64,000 bases of DNA from Procambarus clarkii (taxonomy: Eukaryota; Arthropoda; Malacostraca; Decapoda; Cambaridae): NCBI RefSeq assembly GCF_040958095.1, contig NC_091199.1, forward strand, positions 32,769,768 through 32,833,767, read 5' to 3'. Below the pieces are notes generated by a model that worked only from the letters and a program-made list of their open reading frames with translations, was not told the origin of the DNA and did no database searches. Positions 48,168-60,865 of the stretch are shown here, in pieces (position 1 is the stretch's first letter; each line of letters starts with the position of its first letter). The translations under genes and the position numbers were made by a program.

Positions 48168-48799
48168 AGTTTATATGCAAAAGACACAAACATATTTAAT
48201 AATGGTATATCCTTACAATACATGGTCGTTTAGTATTATGGAAAGGTCCCTAGCGGGCTCTAGATACCCTAAGCCTCATCGTCCCAAACGTGGAACCATA
48301 CACACAGCCGTCAACCCAGTGACACATATATTTACACCTTTAGGAAACCTGGACCTCTCCAAAACCTGTATAAAACCTCTCCAAAATCTGTATAACTACT
48401 CTACCCTATCTTGCAACCCTGTTTTTATACAAGGAAGGGCTTATCTGACTGTACGACCGGAGAAAACCCTTCAAATAGCAGGACCGGGTCGGCAGCGATA
48501 CACCTCCCCCTCCAGTCAAGATGGCGTCCACCTCTCTTGCGTCATCGCCCCTAAATACTCTATGCTTTACATTTGCAATTAAACCCATTATTGACTTTAT
48601 TTACCATATTCCCCACGCATGCTTTTAGATTGAGTCCATTTTTCCCTCACATAGTTAGACTATTCCAGTTCACATTATTCCTGACCATCTCCAGCTGAGA
48701 AGGTACTACTTTGCTGGGCGGAGTATTACTGGTAACTCGCGGCCTCCCAGAAACCAGCTGTAGATATTTTCTTATAAAAATTATCCACTGTGTGCACCA
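48168..48799. other. Unclassified insert between LINE copies E and F
   Basis: About 630 bp with no similarity to the LINE on either side. It contains a frame of 135 codons (48175-48582) without recognisable motifs. It replaces the 3' end of copy E and precedes the first recognisable sequence of copy F. It could be an LTR or other element, but I cannot show ends or a duplication. Confidence 0.4.
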
Positions 48800-51700
48800 A
48801 CATTTTATACTTGAAACTAACCTCCACAGGAGGTAAGGTTCGGAACAATGAACCAGCTAGACTCGACCTGAAATTCACCCTGAATGAGTCAGAAATAAGG
48901 GAAGTCAAAGTTGAAGCCCCCATAGGAATGAGTGACCAAAGTGTACTGACTTTTGAGTACTTGGTGGAGGAAGGGATAACCTATCCAAGGATGGAATCAG
49001 AGGGGAAAACACTAAATTACCGCAGAGGAAAATATGAAGAGATGAGGAACTTCCTAAGGGAAATACCATTGGAAACAGAACTTAGAGACAAGACAGTACA
49101 GGACATGATGGATTTTGTCACCCAGAAGTGCCAGGAAGCTGCAGACAGGTTTATCCCGGTCCAAAAGGAGAAAAACGATAAACAACAGGAAAACCCATTG
49201 TTCAACCAGGAATGCAAGGTAGCGAAGCAACTGAGTAAAAGAACATGGAGAAACTATAGAAATAACAGAACACCGGAGAGCAGGGAGAGATACCAGAAGG
49301 CCAGAAATGAGTACTTCAGAGTGAGGAGGGAAGCAGAGAGACAGTATGAAAATGACATAGCGAGTAAAGCCAAGACCCAACCAAAGCTGCTCTACAGCCA
49401 CATCAGGAAGAAAACAGCAGTAAAGGAACAAGTGATGAAATTGAAAAAAGGGGGAGAACAGATAAACAGAGAATGACAAGATGAAGAACTCAACTAGAGA
49501 TTCCAAGAGGTATTCACAGTAGAACAAGGGGAAACCCCTGCACTAAATGAGGAGAAGGCAATCCAAGCAACCTTGGAGGAATTTGACCTCACCAGTAATG
49601 AGGTCAAAAGGTGTCTGCTAGAGTTGGATGTGACAAAGGCTATTGGGCCTGACAGAATCTCACCATGGATACTAAAGGAAGGTGCAGAAGCACTAAGTGT
49701 GCCACTCTCTATGGTGTATAACAGGTCACTGGTAACAGGAGACCTACCAGAAAGTTGGAAGACAGCTAACGTAGTTCCAATATACAAGAAGGGTCACAGG
49801 CAAGAGGCACTGAACTACAGGCCAGTTTCCCTAACGTATATACCATGCAAGGTGATGGAGAAGATCGTGAGGAAAAGGCTCGTAGAGCATCTGGAGGGAA
49901 ATAACTTTGTAATGCACCACCACCAACATGGTTTCAGGGATGGTAAATCATGCCTCACAGGTTTAAAAGAATTCTATGGCCAGGCAACAAAAATTATGCA
50001 GGAAAGAGGTGGGCCGACTGCATTTTCCTGGACTGCCAAAAAGCCTTTGACACAGAATTCCATGAAAGACTTAAAAAAGTTGGAGCAAAAGGCTGGAGTA
50101 AAAGGGAAGGTGCTTCAGTGGATAAGGGAGTACTTAAGCAAAAGGAAACAGCAAGTAACGGTGAGGGGGGGAGACATCAGAGTGGCGAGATGTCACCAGC
50201 GCAGTCCCACAGGGTTCAGTACTTGGACCCATCCTGTTTCTAATATATGGAAACGATATTCCGGAGGGTATAGACTCGTTCCTCTCAATGTTTGCTGATG
50301 ATGCAAAATTTATGAGAAGAATCAAGACGGATGAAGATAGACAGAGACGAAAGGATGACCTGGAAAAACTGGAGGAATGGTTTAGAAAATGGTTGCTAAA
50401 GTTCAACTAAGGAAAGTGTAAGGAAATGAAATTAGGCGAAGGGCAGTAGGCTGAACACAAGGTACCATCTGGGAGGTGAAATCCTGCAAAAGTCAAATAG
50501 AGAGAAAGATCTAGGGGGTTGATATCACACCGAACCTGTCCCCAGAGGCCCACATCAAGAGAATATCATCAGTGGCATATGCTAGACTAGCCTATATAAG
50601 AACTGCCTTTAGAAACTTATGTAAGGAATCGTTCAGGACCCTGTATACCACTTATGTTAGACCAATCTTGGAATATACAGCTCCAGCCTGGAGACCATAC
50701 CTAGTTAAACTGAAGACAAAGTTAGAGATGATTCAGCAGTATGTCACCAGGCTCGTCCCGGAACTGAGAGGAATGAGCTACGAGGAAAAGCTAAAGGAAC
50801 TGAACCTCACATCCCTGGAAAACAGAAGAGTAAGGGGAAACATGGTAACCACCTTCAAAATTCTCAGGGTATTTGACAGGGTGGACAAAGACACTATTCA
50901 GCACGGGTGGGACACAAACAAAGGGACACAGGTGGGAATTTAGTACACAGATGAACAACAGAGACGTTTGAAAGAATTTTTTCAGTGTCAGAGTAGTTAA
51001 TAAATGGAATGTGTGGGAAATTTTTACCCACTATATCTATATTATTATCTATGAAATGTAATATTTCTATATCATATCTAAATCATAACAAAACCATATC
51101 AAAATCATATCAGAATCTCAATAGATTCATTATACATCTGGATCCTAGATGACAATGCCTATGATCATGTAGACCATAGGGCCCTTGGTTGCCTACGTGA
51201 CTTTGTGCATGATTTCTCAAGGATCCAGTAGCTTCTGGAAGGATTTCTTAATTAACAAAATTTGGAACGATTGAATCGATTTCTGGTAGGGATTTAAACG
51301 AATCCTTAATAAGAATCAATAGTACTATCCAGTACTACTTATAATCTTAATATCCTATATCTAATTATATTATAATCACATCTTATCTCAGTCATATGTC
51401 TAGACAGTAAAAATAATCAATCAACATACATTGAAAGTTACCCCTCTCAAGGGAGAGGGAGGAGCCAACTCGGGAGCAAACCACTGACGGGAGAGCCCCG
51501 GGGCAGAACGCGTGTGTTTACAAACAGTGAACATGTGTGACGGTGCCTTGCGGACATTAATTAGCTCAGTACACCTTATCCAATTATCTTTATCACCACC
51601 TCTAGAACTTGGGGAGTACTTGGACAATATATCTACAAGGAAAAATTCCTAAAATATATCTAATAAGTGTACAGTAGAGCACACAATGTGACGCTGTTTC

Positions 51701-52758
51701 CACCTCCAATATCATCAGCTATCATCCTACTGCAAACGCAATTAAGGACAATCACATAACAACGCTACCAGAACAATCTTCAGCAAAGCTGTGATATAAA
51801 ATATTGTGCCTAAACTCGACAAGAGATTTTTCTGGCACACTTTTCAAACAGGCACCGGCATTCAGAGAAGTATATTGAATGTTATTAGTGTACTAATTAT
51901 CCAATTGTATGCTTGTATAACTTTAATATATCCAATAAATCTGTCTGTCGGTTATATGGTGAGGCTATGCCTCATATTTCAGTGAGTATTCATTAATATT
52001 GCAGCTACTGACTCTCTCTAGCTACTGAAATTGAATATATCTATATATATCCTTCAATATATAAATTAAGTCAACAATTGCTTGCTTAGTTATCTTTAAT
52101 TTATCATATAAGTTTATCTAATTGAATATAATCTTTAGTGCTTAGTTAACAGTACTTCGACTACATTTAAGGTCCTTTATCAAACTTCTACAATTTAAAT
52201 TGTTGTGTTATTAGTATAAGAATATATTGGCTGTTGATAGTTATGGTGCTAGGCTGGACTATGTATATGTTTAAATCCCTGCATTAAACAGAACCAGTGT
52301 TCAGTCATAGAACTGAATTTATTAAAATCTGATCCTTGTATAAAATACAAGTTAATGTGAGATACTTGTCTGCAGGTGGACTGTGGATCTTCAATCAGCC
52401 TATCAACTAATTTATTCACCCCACCTGACCCTTACAGCCCACAATCTGTCATAGGAAAAGAGGAACTACGATTTACGACCCTAGCTAGAGACTTTAGTTG
52501 AATTAATTTGCAGACAGTAATTTTAATTTAGTACAGTACAAGTCCCTGGTAGATCTCCTCTCATATCAATCCCATCAGGTTTTTTCCCACAGAATGCACT
52601 AGGAAGTGATGTGGTGGAGGCTGACTCCATACACAGTTTCAAATGTAAATATGATAGAGCCCAGTAGGCTCAGGAATCTGTACACTAGTTGATTAACAGT
52701 TGAGAGTCGGGACAAAAGAGACAAAACTCAACTCCCGCAAGCACAATTAGGTGAGTAC
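48800..52758 (+). mobile_element. CR1-like LINE copy F (interrupted by an LTR-like element)
   Basis: It begins further 5' than copies A-E, at the segment after the endonuclease (RLDLKFTLNESEIREVKVEA, then GMSDQSVLTFEYLVEEG). The frame 48790-49476 runs through DKTVQDMMDFVTQKCQEA and SKRTWRNYRNNRTPESRERY. The RT follows in broken frames: 49573-50298 with GPDRISPWILKEGAEALSVP and NVVPIYKKGHRQEALN, then 50572-50943 with the thumb and C-terminus. An insertion at 51012-52591 splits the 3' UTR-proximal coding end. The tail CACAATTAGGTGAGTAC ends at 52758 and abuts the 3' end of the minus-strand LINE I2. Confidence 0.88.
51012..52591. mobile_element. Probable solo LTR (TG...CA, 1,580 bp) with perfect 5-bp target duplication
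   Basis: The insert starts TGTGGGAAATTTTTACCC and ends GGTTTTTTCCCACA, so the ends form the inverted repeat TGTGGGAAA/TTTCCCACA. Identical GAATG copies flank it (51007-51011 and 52592-52596), and removing the insert restores the AAATGGAATGCA sequence seen in other LINE copies. An AATAAA lies at 51934-51939. There is no coding frame. TG...CA termini, a 5-bp duplication and lack of genes fit a solo LTR left by recombination of an LTR retrotransposon. A terminal-inverted-repeat DNA element is less likely. Confidence 0.8.
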
Positions 52759-52840
52759 TAAGGTAAGGTAATTATCAAAATAAGGTACCAAACCGGGAAG
52801 GCTATGTTGCACCATCAAAGTGCAAAATAATCAGAGGGCG

Positions 52841-55800
52841 CTAAATATCACCAAGAATGCCAATATAAGAACAAAAACGCATAAGGCGAACGATATCAAA
52901 AGTATCCGATTCACCTAGAATTCTATTGAGGGACAAGTGACCGCGAGGAATGGTCGGGAAGCAAGACACACGCTCGTCCTAGAAGTCAGGACATTCAACA
53001 AGGATATGCACAACTGTAAGAGGGACAAAGTAATATGGACAATAAGGAGCAGGGCGGCGCTCCATTCAGTGACGGTGGGTTAAATGAGTATGGCCAATAC
53101 ACAGCCTCGCCAAAGCAGTTTCCCACCGCTTGTTACGATGGTAGGAGGAAGGCCACAAGGACACACTACGTTTGAGAGTACACAGCTTGTTACCAACCAC
53201 AGAGTACTAACAACCCTGCCAACGGGCAAGGATGGAAGAATGAATAACAGGATAAAAGTCGGAATAAGGAATACCTTTATGGGAGATGGGACAAGAACGG
53301 ATAGCTTCCTTAGCGGCAGCATCCGCATGCTCATTGAAAGAAACACCAATATGGCTGGGAACCCAGCAAAACTCTACTGATTTAAATTTACTAGAAATAA
53401 GAAACAGCCAATGTTAAATCTCGATGACCACTGTATGGACAGAATTAAAGGACCCTAGAGCCATGAGGGAACTACGAGAGTCAACTACAACCACAAAGGA
53501 GGAATGAGAATGAGAAAGCAAGAGACGGAGAGCATAGAGAATAGCATAAAGTTCTGCTGTGAAGACGCTAGCCTCCGAAGGGAGGTGACACATATAAGTG
53601 CGGTCAGGAAAAACAACAGAGTAGCCCACACCATCTGCAGACTTAGACCCATCGGTGAAGATGTAAATAGAGTGGGAGTGCGAGGAAAAGTGCTCAAGGA
53701 AGAGGCTTTTCAGAATCGTCAGAGGGGTAAAGGCTTTAGTGATACAAGTCAAGGACGTACAAAACTTCAAAAGGGGGACTTTCCACGGAGGCAAGGAAGG
53801 AACAATATGAGGAGAAACATTAGAAATATGAACAGAAAGAGAATACTGTAAGCGAGATAACTGGATAGAAAGAGGGAGACGATGAAGAGGAACAGGAGCT
53901 ACAGAAGGGATAAAAGTTAAAGCACGACAGAGGCGAGGGAAGGAAGTTGTAAAGACCGCGCAGGATAGCGAAGACAGTAGCGATCACGGTGGTCCTGAAG
54001 AGAGAGGAAGCCAGTGTCAACATACAAAATGAGGGCGGGAGTCGAACGAAAGGCACCAGAGCCGAGACACATCCTAGTATGGTGCAAAGCATCAAGACGG
54101 CAAAGAGTACAAGGAGAAACAGAAGAGTATGCAGGGCAACCATAATCGAGTTTAGACAGGACAAGAGAGGAGTGCAAGTGGAGGAGCGTGCGCCTATCCA
54201 CTCCCCAAGAAGTATGGGACAAAACCTTAAGTAGGTTAAAGTCCTTAGAGCATTCAACTCGAAGGTAAGAGACACAGGCTGACCAAGACAAACAAGTGTC
54301 AATAACTAACCCCAAAAGCTTAGCGGAATCTCTATGCACAAGGGGATGACCAAAAAGTGACAAAGAGGGACGAAGAACTACATTCTTCCGAGTAAAAGTC
54401 ATAGCACAAGTCTTGGACGTAGAGAACTTGAAGCCAGGATAGGTGGCCCAAGACGACAGGACATCAATCGCAAGTTGAAGCCGCCATTGAAGGAGAGGGG
54501 AATCATCACCCTGGCAGCAAAGGATAAGATCGTCAACATAAAGAGCGGAGAAGACGCCAGAAGGAAGAGAGGAAAGAAGATCATTGAGGGCAACTAGAAA
54601 AAGAGTAGTGCTCAGAACACTACCCTGGGGTACACCCTCATACTGCCGAAAAGGGGCAGAGAGAGTGGTACCAAGCCGCACACGAAAGGAACGACGAGAG
54701 AGAAAACTTTGGAGGAAGAGAGGGAGATGAAGGCCAAAAGAATGAAGTTGAGACAGAATACGATACTGCCAGGTAGTGTCATAAACCTTTTCCAGGTCAA
54801 AAAGGACGGCAACAATGGAGGTCTTTGCAGGAAAAGCAGTACGAATATAGACCTCAAGGTTCACCAGGACATCTGTTGTGCTGTGGCACTTGCGAAAACC
54901 AAATTGAGAAGGGGAGAGGTGGTGATAGTGTTCTGGGAACCACATCAAACGAACGTTAACCATACATTCAAAGAGCTTGCAGACACAACTCATGAGGGGA
55001 TAGGGCGAAGTCCTTAGGGGATGACCCGAGAGACCCTGGTTTCCGAACAGGGAGGACAACAGCGATGACAACAGCATCGAGCCAGTCTTCAAGGACTGAC
55101 GACGACTCCCAGACCCGATTGTACAGACTCAGTAAATACTGAGACGTGCACGGAGGGAGATGGCAAAGCATTTCATAATGAATGCCATCGGAGCCCGCCG
55201 CCGTAGAACTGCAAAGGGCTAGGGCAGACTGAAGCTCAGAGAGAGAGAAAGGAACATTATAGGGAAGGCGAAGTACAGAAATTTAAAGGACGAGATTGAA
55301 GAATAGGCTTATGAAGAAGGAAGGATTGGGGAAGATGAGAACCTGAACTAACAGATGAAAAATGGGAACCCAGTTCAGTCGCGACCTGCAATGGGTCCGC
55401 CACAAGAGCATCATTGAGGCGAATTACTGGCGAAACATCGGGAACGAACTTACCCGCAATCTTGTGGATACGCTTCCAGACCAGTGGCAGAGGAGTTTCG
55501 GACGTAACGGTGGAGACATAAGACATCCAGCAAGCACGTTTAGCCGCACGGATGGTCCTACGGGCCATCGCACTCGCCTTCCGAAACAAAAGAAAAGAAT
55601 CAGCCGTCTCTTCCCGGCCGCACGCTTACAGCGGACAGCCCAAGCACAGTCCACATTCCACCAGGGAATGCACTTCCACGTTCCCCGAGAGGAAGAGCGA
55701 GGAATAGAGCGGAGGGCAGCGTCAAACACAGTGTCATGAAAAAGAAGGAGGGCGCGAGGGAGAGGCAGAATGGAGAGGTCGGAAATAGTAGCACGGAGAG

Positions 55801-56530
55801 TAAAGAAGCACCAGTCAGCCTCGGCAAACCACCACCTAGGGAAGGAGAGAGGAGGGTGCAAAGAGAAAAAAGTAACAAGGATAGGAAAATGGTCACTGCC
55901 ATGAAAGTCATCAAGGACCCACCAACCGAAATCTAAGGAAAGGGATGACGAGCACAGAGAAAGATTGAGACAAAAGAGGGAGTGAGTCTGAGAGTCCAAA
56001 TGAGTGGGCTCACCAGAATTAAGAAGGGACAGGGAAGAAGAGAGGATGAAAGGTTCAAGGAGGCGACCCCGGGGGTTTATCAGCACATCACCCCAAAGGG
56101 CATGAAGACAATTGAAATCACCCACCAGGAGCACAGGCTCCGGCAAGGAGTCTAGGAGGTGCTTAAGATCGGGAAGAGAAAATGGGACAGCGGGGGGGGG
56201 GGGGGGGGGGGGCGAGTAGGGGGGGGAGATAAATGGAACAAACCGTGAACCATCTACGCACAAAGATACGGGCAGCAAAACAGTGGAGAAGCGTGGAAAA
56301 AAGTATGGGGACAAAAGGAACATCTGAGCAAATCAAGAGAGCAGAAAAATTATGGGCCCCGTTGCTGGGGGGGGGGGGGAGACAAGAGAATAGCCACGGA
56401 AGCGACCAGGACGAGCACCAAGCATTGGCTCCTGGAGACAGACACAAAGGGGCGAAAACTGTGAAATTAGAAGTTGGAGGTCAAGTAAATTGGCGTAATA
56501 TCCACGGATGTTCCATTGAAGAATAGACAT
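52841..56530 (-). pseudogene. ORF2 of copy I2: endonuclease, reverse transcriptase, RNase H (broken)
   Basis: The start MSILQWNIRGYYANLLDLQL (56530) opens the APE-like endonuclease, with VCLQEPM, LLVGDFNCLHALWGD (about 56115-56160) and HGSDHFPILVTFF (about 55880-55910). RT blocks: SPYPLMSCVCKLFECMVNVR, SPSQFGFRKCHSTTDVLVNL, VLFDLEKVYDTTW, EGVPQGSVLSTTLFLVALND and the catalytic YVDD (codons 54540-54529), followed by FSTSKTCAM and SAKLLGLVIDTCLSW. RNase H: IYIFTDGSKSADGVGYSVVF, VFTAELYAILYAL, VVVDSRSSLMAL and a WVPSHIGVSF-like block near 53340. The C-terminus ends at 52841 after a Y-I-G-I-L-G-D-I stretch. Total length is about 1,230 codons in at least five frames. Key catalytic residues are visible in each domain. 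Confidence 0.85.
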
Positions 56531-56598
56531 CGGCAAAAAGAGAGAGGAGAGCAACAGAGAGCAAAGAAGAATCAAAGGTGAAAAAGGAACACAGCACA

Positions 56599-58445
56599 TC
56601 AAAGAAGCACAGGGTCAGAATCAGGGTCAGCGAAGTCAGGGTTAGGGGGCATGGGTAAACTGAGTAAAGACGGAGAGAAAGAAGTGGAAGGACAGACCAG
56701 AGGCGGACGAGCAGGGTCTGGAGGAGGAGAAGGAAGAGGAGGAGGAGGAGGGGCAGAAAGAGGGGAGCGCACCTCAGCAAGGGCTGGAACCGGGGGGCTA
56801 AAGAAACCCCCACAGCAGGAAAAGGGGGCCTCACCACTGAAGTGGGAGGGAAAGGAACGATAGAATCAGAGAGGAAGAAAGCGAAGCCTTCTTACCTACC
56901 GGGGAGGAGGAAGGAGAGGAGCCAGGTTTCCGCTTCTGACTCAAAAACACAGGTGTCCCAGCAGCAATGTATTGGGCAACAGACTCCAGAGTCTCGATAG
57001 GAGAAGAGCGAGAGCGAACAACACGACCACCAGGAGAGCAATGGACATCAGCCCGCACAGTCAGGAGGCGTAGAGAGCCAAGACACAGAGGAGAATGATC
57101 GGTAGGAGGACCAGAGAGAGAGAGAGAGAGAGGAGAAAGAAGACACAGGAGACATGACAGACTGGGTAGAAAGAAGGGGAGCCCTAGACAGAGAACCAAG
57201 AGGGGGACCCTCCGGGACAGAACGGAGTGAAACAGGGCAGGTGGTGGTGGGCGTGTCCGGGTCTAAGGCTTGGAAACGGTTGTGAGACTGAGGAAGGTGG
57301 GAAGGACGAGGAGAGGAAGAGCGCACCATGCAAGCATAGGAGACGCCAGCAAAAGAGGGGATATGATGAACTTGGCGTCGAGCCTCAGGAAAAGACAAAC
57401 GGTCCCGGTGCTTCAAGTTGAGGACGGCCGCCTCAAGTTTGTAATGAATACACATGCGGGAGAAGATAGGGTGGGCCTTACCACAATTGAGGCAGTGGGC
57501 CTGGGGAGAAGTGCACTCCAACTTAGAGTGACCCTCGCCTCCACACATGGGACAGAGAGAGACAGGACTAGACCATCTGAGGGCACCATGCCCAAACCTC
57601 CAGCACTTGCAGAGCCGAGGAGATGGAACATACTCCTGAACGGAGCTTCTAGCACCAGCAAGAATGACAGAGGGCGGAAGGGTCCGATTATCAACAGTAA
57701 CCTTCACAACCCGAAGGGGCAGACGGCGATGACCACGAGGGGGACGAGTAAACATATCCACCTGGAGGACAGAATGACTGGGCCTCGAGGATATGCTTGA
57801 TATCCTCGTGGCAGTCTTTTAGATTCCTAACACCAGGCGCAACATGGTGCAGGAAGAGAACAGTGCCAACACTGGCATTCAACCAAGCTGTCTTTGAGAC
57901 CCGAACAGGGGTCTCGCGAATGCAGGATAAGGCGGCCAAGAGGGTGGCTGCATCCTGAGAAGGAGCAGCAACGACACGGGTACCAAGACGGGTGGGGTTA
58001 AAGGTAACAGAGGCATCTACTGAATCTACAAGATGCCTATGAAGGAAAAAATCGTCAGGAGTTGAATCCAAAGGGTGGATGTCAAAGTACTTAGTCCACA
58101 TATCAGGACCAAACAAAGCATGGTACGAATTAGTATGGGAAGGGAGCATACAAGAACGGCCGTGGCGGTGACGGTGATGAGAACCTTTAGAGAGAGACGG
58201 GTCAAAGGCACAGTAGTCTCAATAAGAGATGGAGCCGTTCAAGGGGACGAGGCGGTCACCACAGCAGGCTTGGGGCTCGACCCAACCACAGAGGAGGGAG
58301 GGGAGCAGGGAGGAAGAGTCCGGTCGGGGCCTAAACCGGGCCCTGTCGCGAGGGCTACAGATCCCGTCCTTCCAGGACGGTCCAACTCAGGGGCCTGGTC
58401 GCCCACCCTATGAGCCTGGGTAGGAGAAGTCGTGTCGTCATCCAT
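56599..58445 (-). pseudogene. Gag-like ORF1 of copy I2 (broken)
   Basis: It starts at ATG 58445 (MDDDTTSPTQAHRVGDQAPE). Conserved parts are NSYHALFGPDMWTKYFDIHP, LHRHLVDSVDASVTFNPTRL and NLKDCHEDIKHILEAQ. The zinc-knuckle segment is YVPSPRLCKCWRFGHGALRW (one Cys spacing altered relative to copies I0 and I1), SLCPMCGGEGHSKLEC and AHCLNCGKAHPIFSRMCIHY. A Ser/Pro-rich tail ends NPDFADPDSDPVLL and a stop at 56599. At least three frameshifts separate the pieces at about 58200, 57750 and 57150. Confidence 0.82.
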
Positions 58446-58789
58446 ATAGCAAACAAAATCAAAGTTTGGGACCTGGAACCAAGGGATACCACCTATCAGC
58501 GCAGCCAATGAGGCCGAGCGCGGGCCAGTGCAGGAAGGGTGCGTCGTCCCCAGCGGTGCTACCCCTTTTCAACAGGGGAGTCCTACCACATCGTCCATTC
58601 TCCAACACCGGTGCTAAGACCCCAGTCCCCCTATCGCCCCAGCCTGAACACCCAACCATCCACTCAGGGCGGCCTCTCACAGGCGACCCCTCAGCGGGTG
58701 GTCCGATGGCTCACAAGGCCCCTACATGGTGCCCATCAGCACGCACACCACCCAAAGAGGGGGGTGGTGTGGTGTAACCACTCAGAGGA
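58446..58789 (-). other. Upstream region of copy I2, probable 5' UTR
   Basis: Sequence between the gag ATG and the 66-bp satellite. It does not closely match the 5' UTRs of copies I0 and I1, so the true 5' end is uncertain. No separate gene is supported. Confidence 0.4.
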
Positions 58790-59423
58790 CCCTCCGCACC
58801 ACCCACACATTATTGAACCCACCAAATAAAGGACAGTGTACCCTCAGAGGACCATCCACACCACACACACACACACCACACTCACTCCTGCTTCCAGCAA
58901 GTGTGTGGACAGTGGACCCATCAGAGGACCGTCCACTCCAAACACACACTCTACTGCTCCCAACAAGTGTGAGGACAGTGGACCCCTTAGAGGACCGTCC
59001 ACACACCACACACACACACACACGCACACACACACACTACTGCACCTACCAAGTGTGGACAGTGGCCCCCCCTCAGAGGACAGTCCACACCACACACATA
59101 CATTAATGCTCCCACCAAGTGTGAGGACAGTGGTCCACTCAGAGGGCCATTCACACTCACACACACTACTGGAACCCACCAAGTGAGAGGACAGTGGTCC
59201 CCTCAGAGGACTGTCCACACAACACACACACACACACTACTGCTCCCACTAAGTGTGAGGAAAGTGGACCCCTCATAGGTCCATCCACACTACACACACA
59301 CTACTGTTTTTACAAAGTGTTAGGACAGTGGACCCCTCAGGGGACCTTCCACACCACACACACACACACACTGCTGAACCCACCAAGTGTGAGGACAGAC
59401 GATCCCTCAGAGGACCATCCACA

Positions 59424-59460
<37 letters not shown>
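58790..59460. repeat. Satellite, about 66-bp unit with embedded (CA)n, second locus
   Basis: About ten units of the family at 39755-40437, in the same orientation (GTGAGGACAGTGGACCCCTC, AGGACCGTCCACAC, (CA)n, CTACTG). The length of the CA run differs from unit to unit. It ends in a longer (CA)n run at about 59430-59459. Confidence 0.93.
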
Positions 59461-59461
<1 letters not shown>

Positions 59462-60245
59462 GCAGACTGAAGTCGTGAGAGACGCACGTGTGTCATTAGG
59501 CGTCCGCGAATAACATCATTTGTCCCAAGACATTGAAGTATTACAGAGACAAGAAGCATAGTTGTTTTTTACAGAAGTGTATACAAATGCAGTGATCAAG
59601 TGTATAATGAGCTTCTACAGCGGTAGATCAATCAAGAAAAAATAATGAGGTTGAGTGGGAAGATCAGTGCCGTATTGTGGGACAGTTTAGTCGGGACCTA
59701 CGAATTGCTTTGCCGAGTATTGTGTTGTGAGGCAGATTATAGCATACATAGTGATCGATCCCCCAAAGTGTGTGCACCGTTTAGAAACGTTTACTATGTT
59801 GCGAATGTTGATTGATGATAGTGAGGAAGATAGGAACGAATAGTATACCAGGAACACGTGGAGACAGCCAGGAACACGTGAATGACAGTAGCAGGAGAGG
59901 ACAGGCGACCCAACCCCATCATATGGACATCTCCTCAAACTCACCTAGTATGTGCTTCCTCGTGGTGAACTGATGTCACGTACCCTCTCTAGGTCATCAA
60001 ATAAGGTGTACAGAGTAACTTAAAATAATTAATTTAAAATATATCTGAGATATTTAGACCTACAATTCCGGGTGGCTCATTCCGGGTACAGGTTCCTTGA
60101 CACTTATATGCGACATAGGCCCAAGTGACCATCAATACCCCTCTCTCACCACACCCATCCCCACCAAATTCCCACGCCTCACACTCTCCCAAAACACACC
60201 CACCCATTTCCCACAATGCATAACCCCACCCCCTCCCCCCCCCGC
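59461..60245. other. Flank of the second satellite locus, no gene
   Basis: AT-rich to mixed sequence. Parts of 59985-60110 (GGTGTACAGAGTAACTTAAA, GGGTGGCTCATTCCGGGTAC) resemble 41040-41155 beside the first satellite locus. A C-rich stretch then follows at 60130-60245. No supported coding sequence. Confidence 0.5.
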
Positions 60246-60427
<182 letters not shown>

Positions 60428-60849
60428 CAATACAGTGACCATCAATACCCCTCTATCCTTCCCCCTCCCAACCTTTCAACCTCTATCTGACTGCCAACCT
60501 TACGCTATCTCCCAACCCCTCTATGCCTATCAGACCCTCCCTAATCTTCAGACCCAGTATGCCCTTCCTACTACAGACCTACCTACCCAGGCCCTACCCC
60601 AGACCCTCCTACCTACCTTCCTAGAAGCCTAGCCCCCATTAGCCCCCCAAGCACCCCTCAAGATCTCTTTCACCCCCCATACACCCCTGGGCCCCCCAGA
60701 CACCCCCTGGATCCCCCCGGACACCCCCCGGATCTTCCCCGCCCTCAGTCATCCCCCAGACACCCCCAGATCCCCCAGGTCCCCCCTGTCCCCAGTCACC
60801 CCCAGACACCCCCCAGATCCCCCCAGACACCCAGAGAAAGGGAGAACTC
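60428..60849. repeat. CT-rich and C-rich low-complexity DNA
   Basis: CT-rich unique sequence (60434-60640) is followed by irregular short repeats of CCCCCAGACACCCCC and GATCCCCC (about 60650-60835). These could be part of the 5' UTR of LINE copy G or an older simple repeat. The boundary cannot be fixed from one copy. Confidence 0.6.
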
Positions 60850-60865
60850 TGGTACAAGAGTTTCC

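Larger units (their letters stand above)
52759..58790 (-). mobile_element. I-like LINE copy I2: near full-length but broken
   Basis: Minus-strand order: 5' UTR (upstream of 58445, left boundary uncertain), gag ORF1 (58445-56599), ORF2 with endonuclease, RT and RNase H (56530-52841), and a short 3' UTR ending near 52759 in a TTACCTTACCTTA-like tail. The gag/EN/RT/RNH order places it in the I superfamily; the exact clade (I, Nimb or other) is not resolved. Multiple frameshifts and stops, including long G-runs at 56192-56212 and 56367-56379, make it inactive. Confidence 0.88.

Noticed and set aside
48175-48582. 135-codon plus-strand frame as a host gene
   Set aside because: No motif, no homolog in the window, and it lies in an insert between two broken LINEs. 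An open frame of this length can occur by chance.
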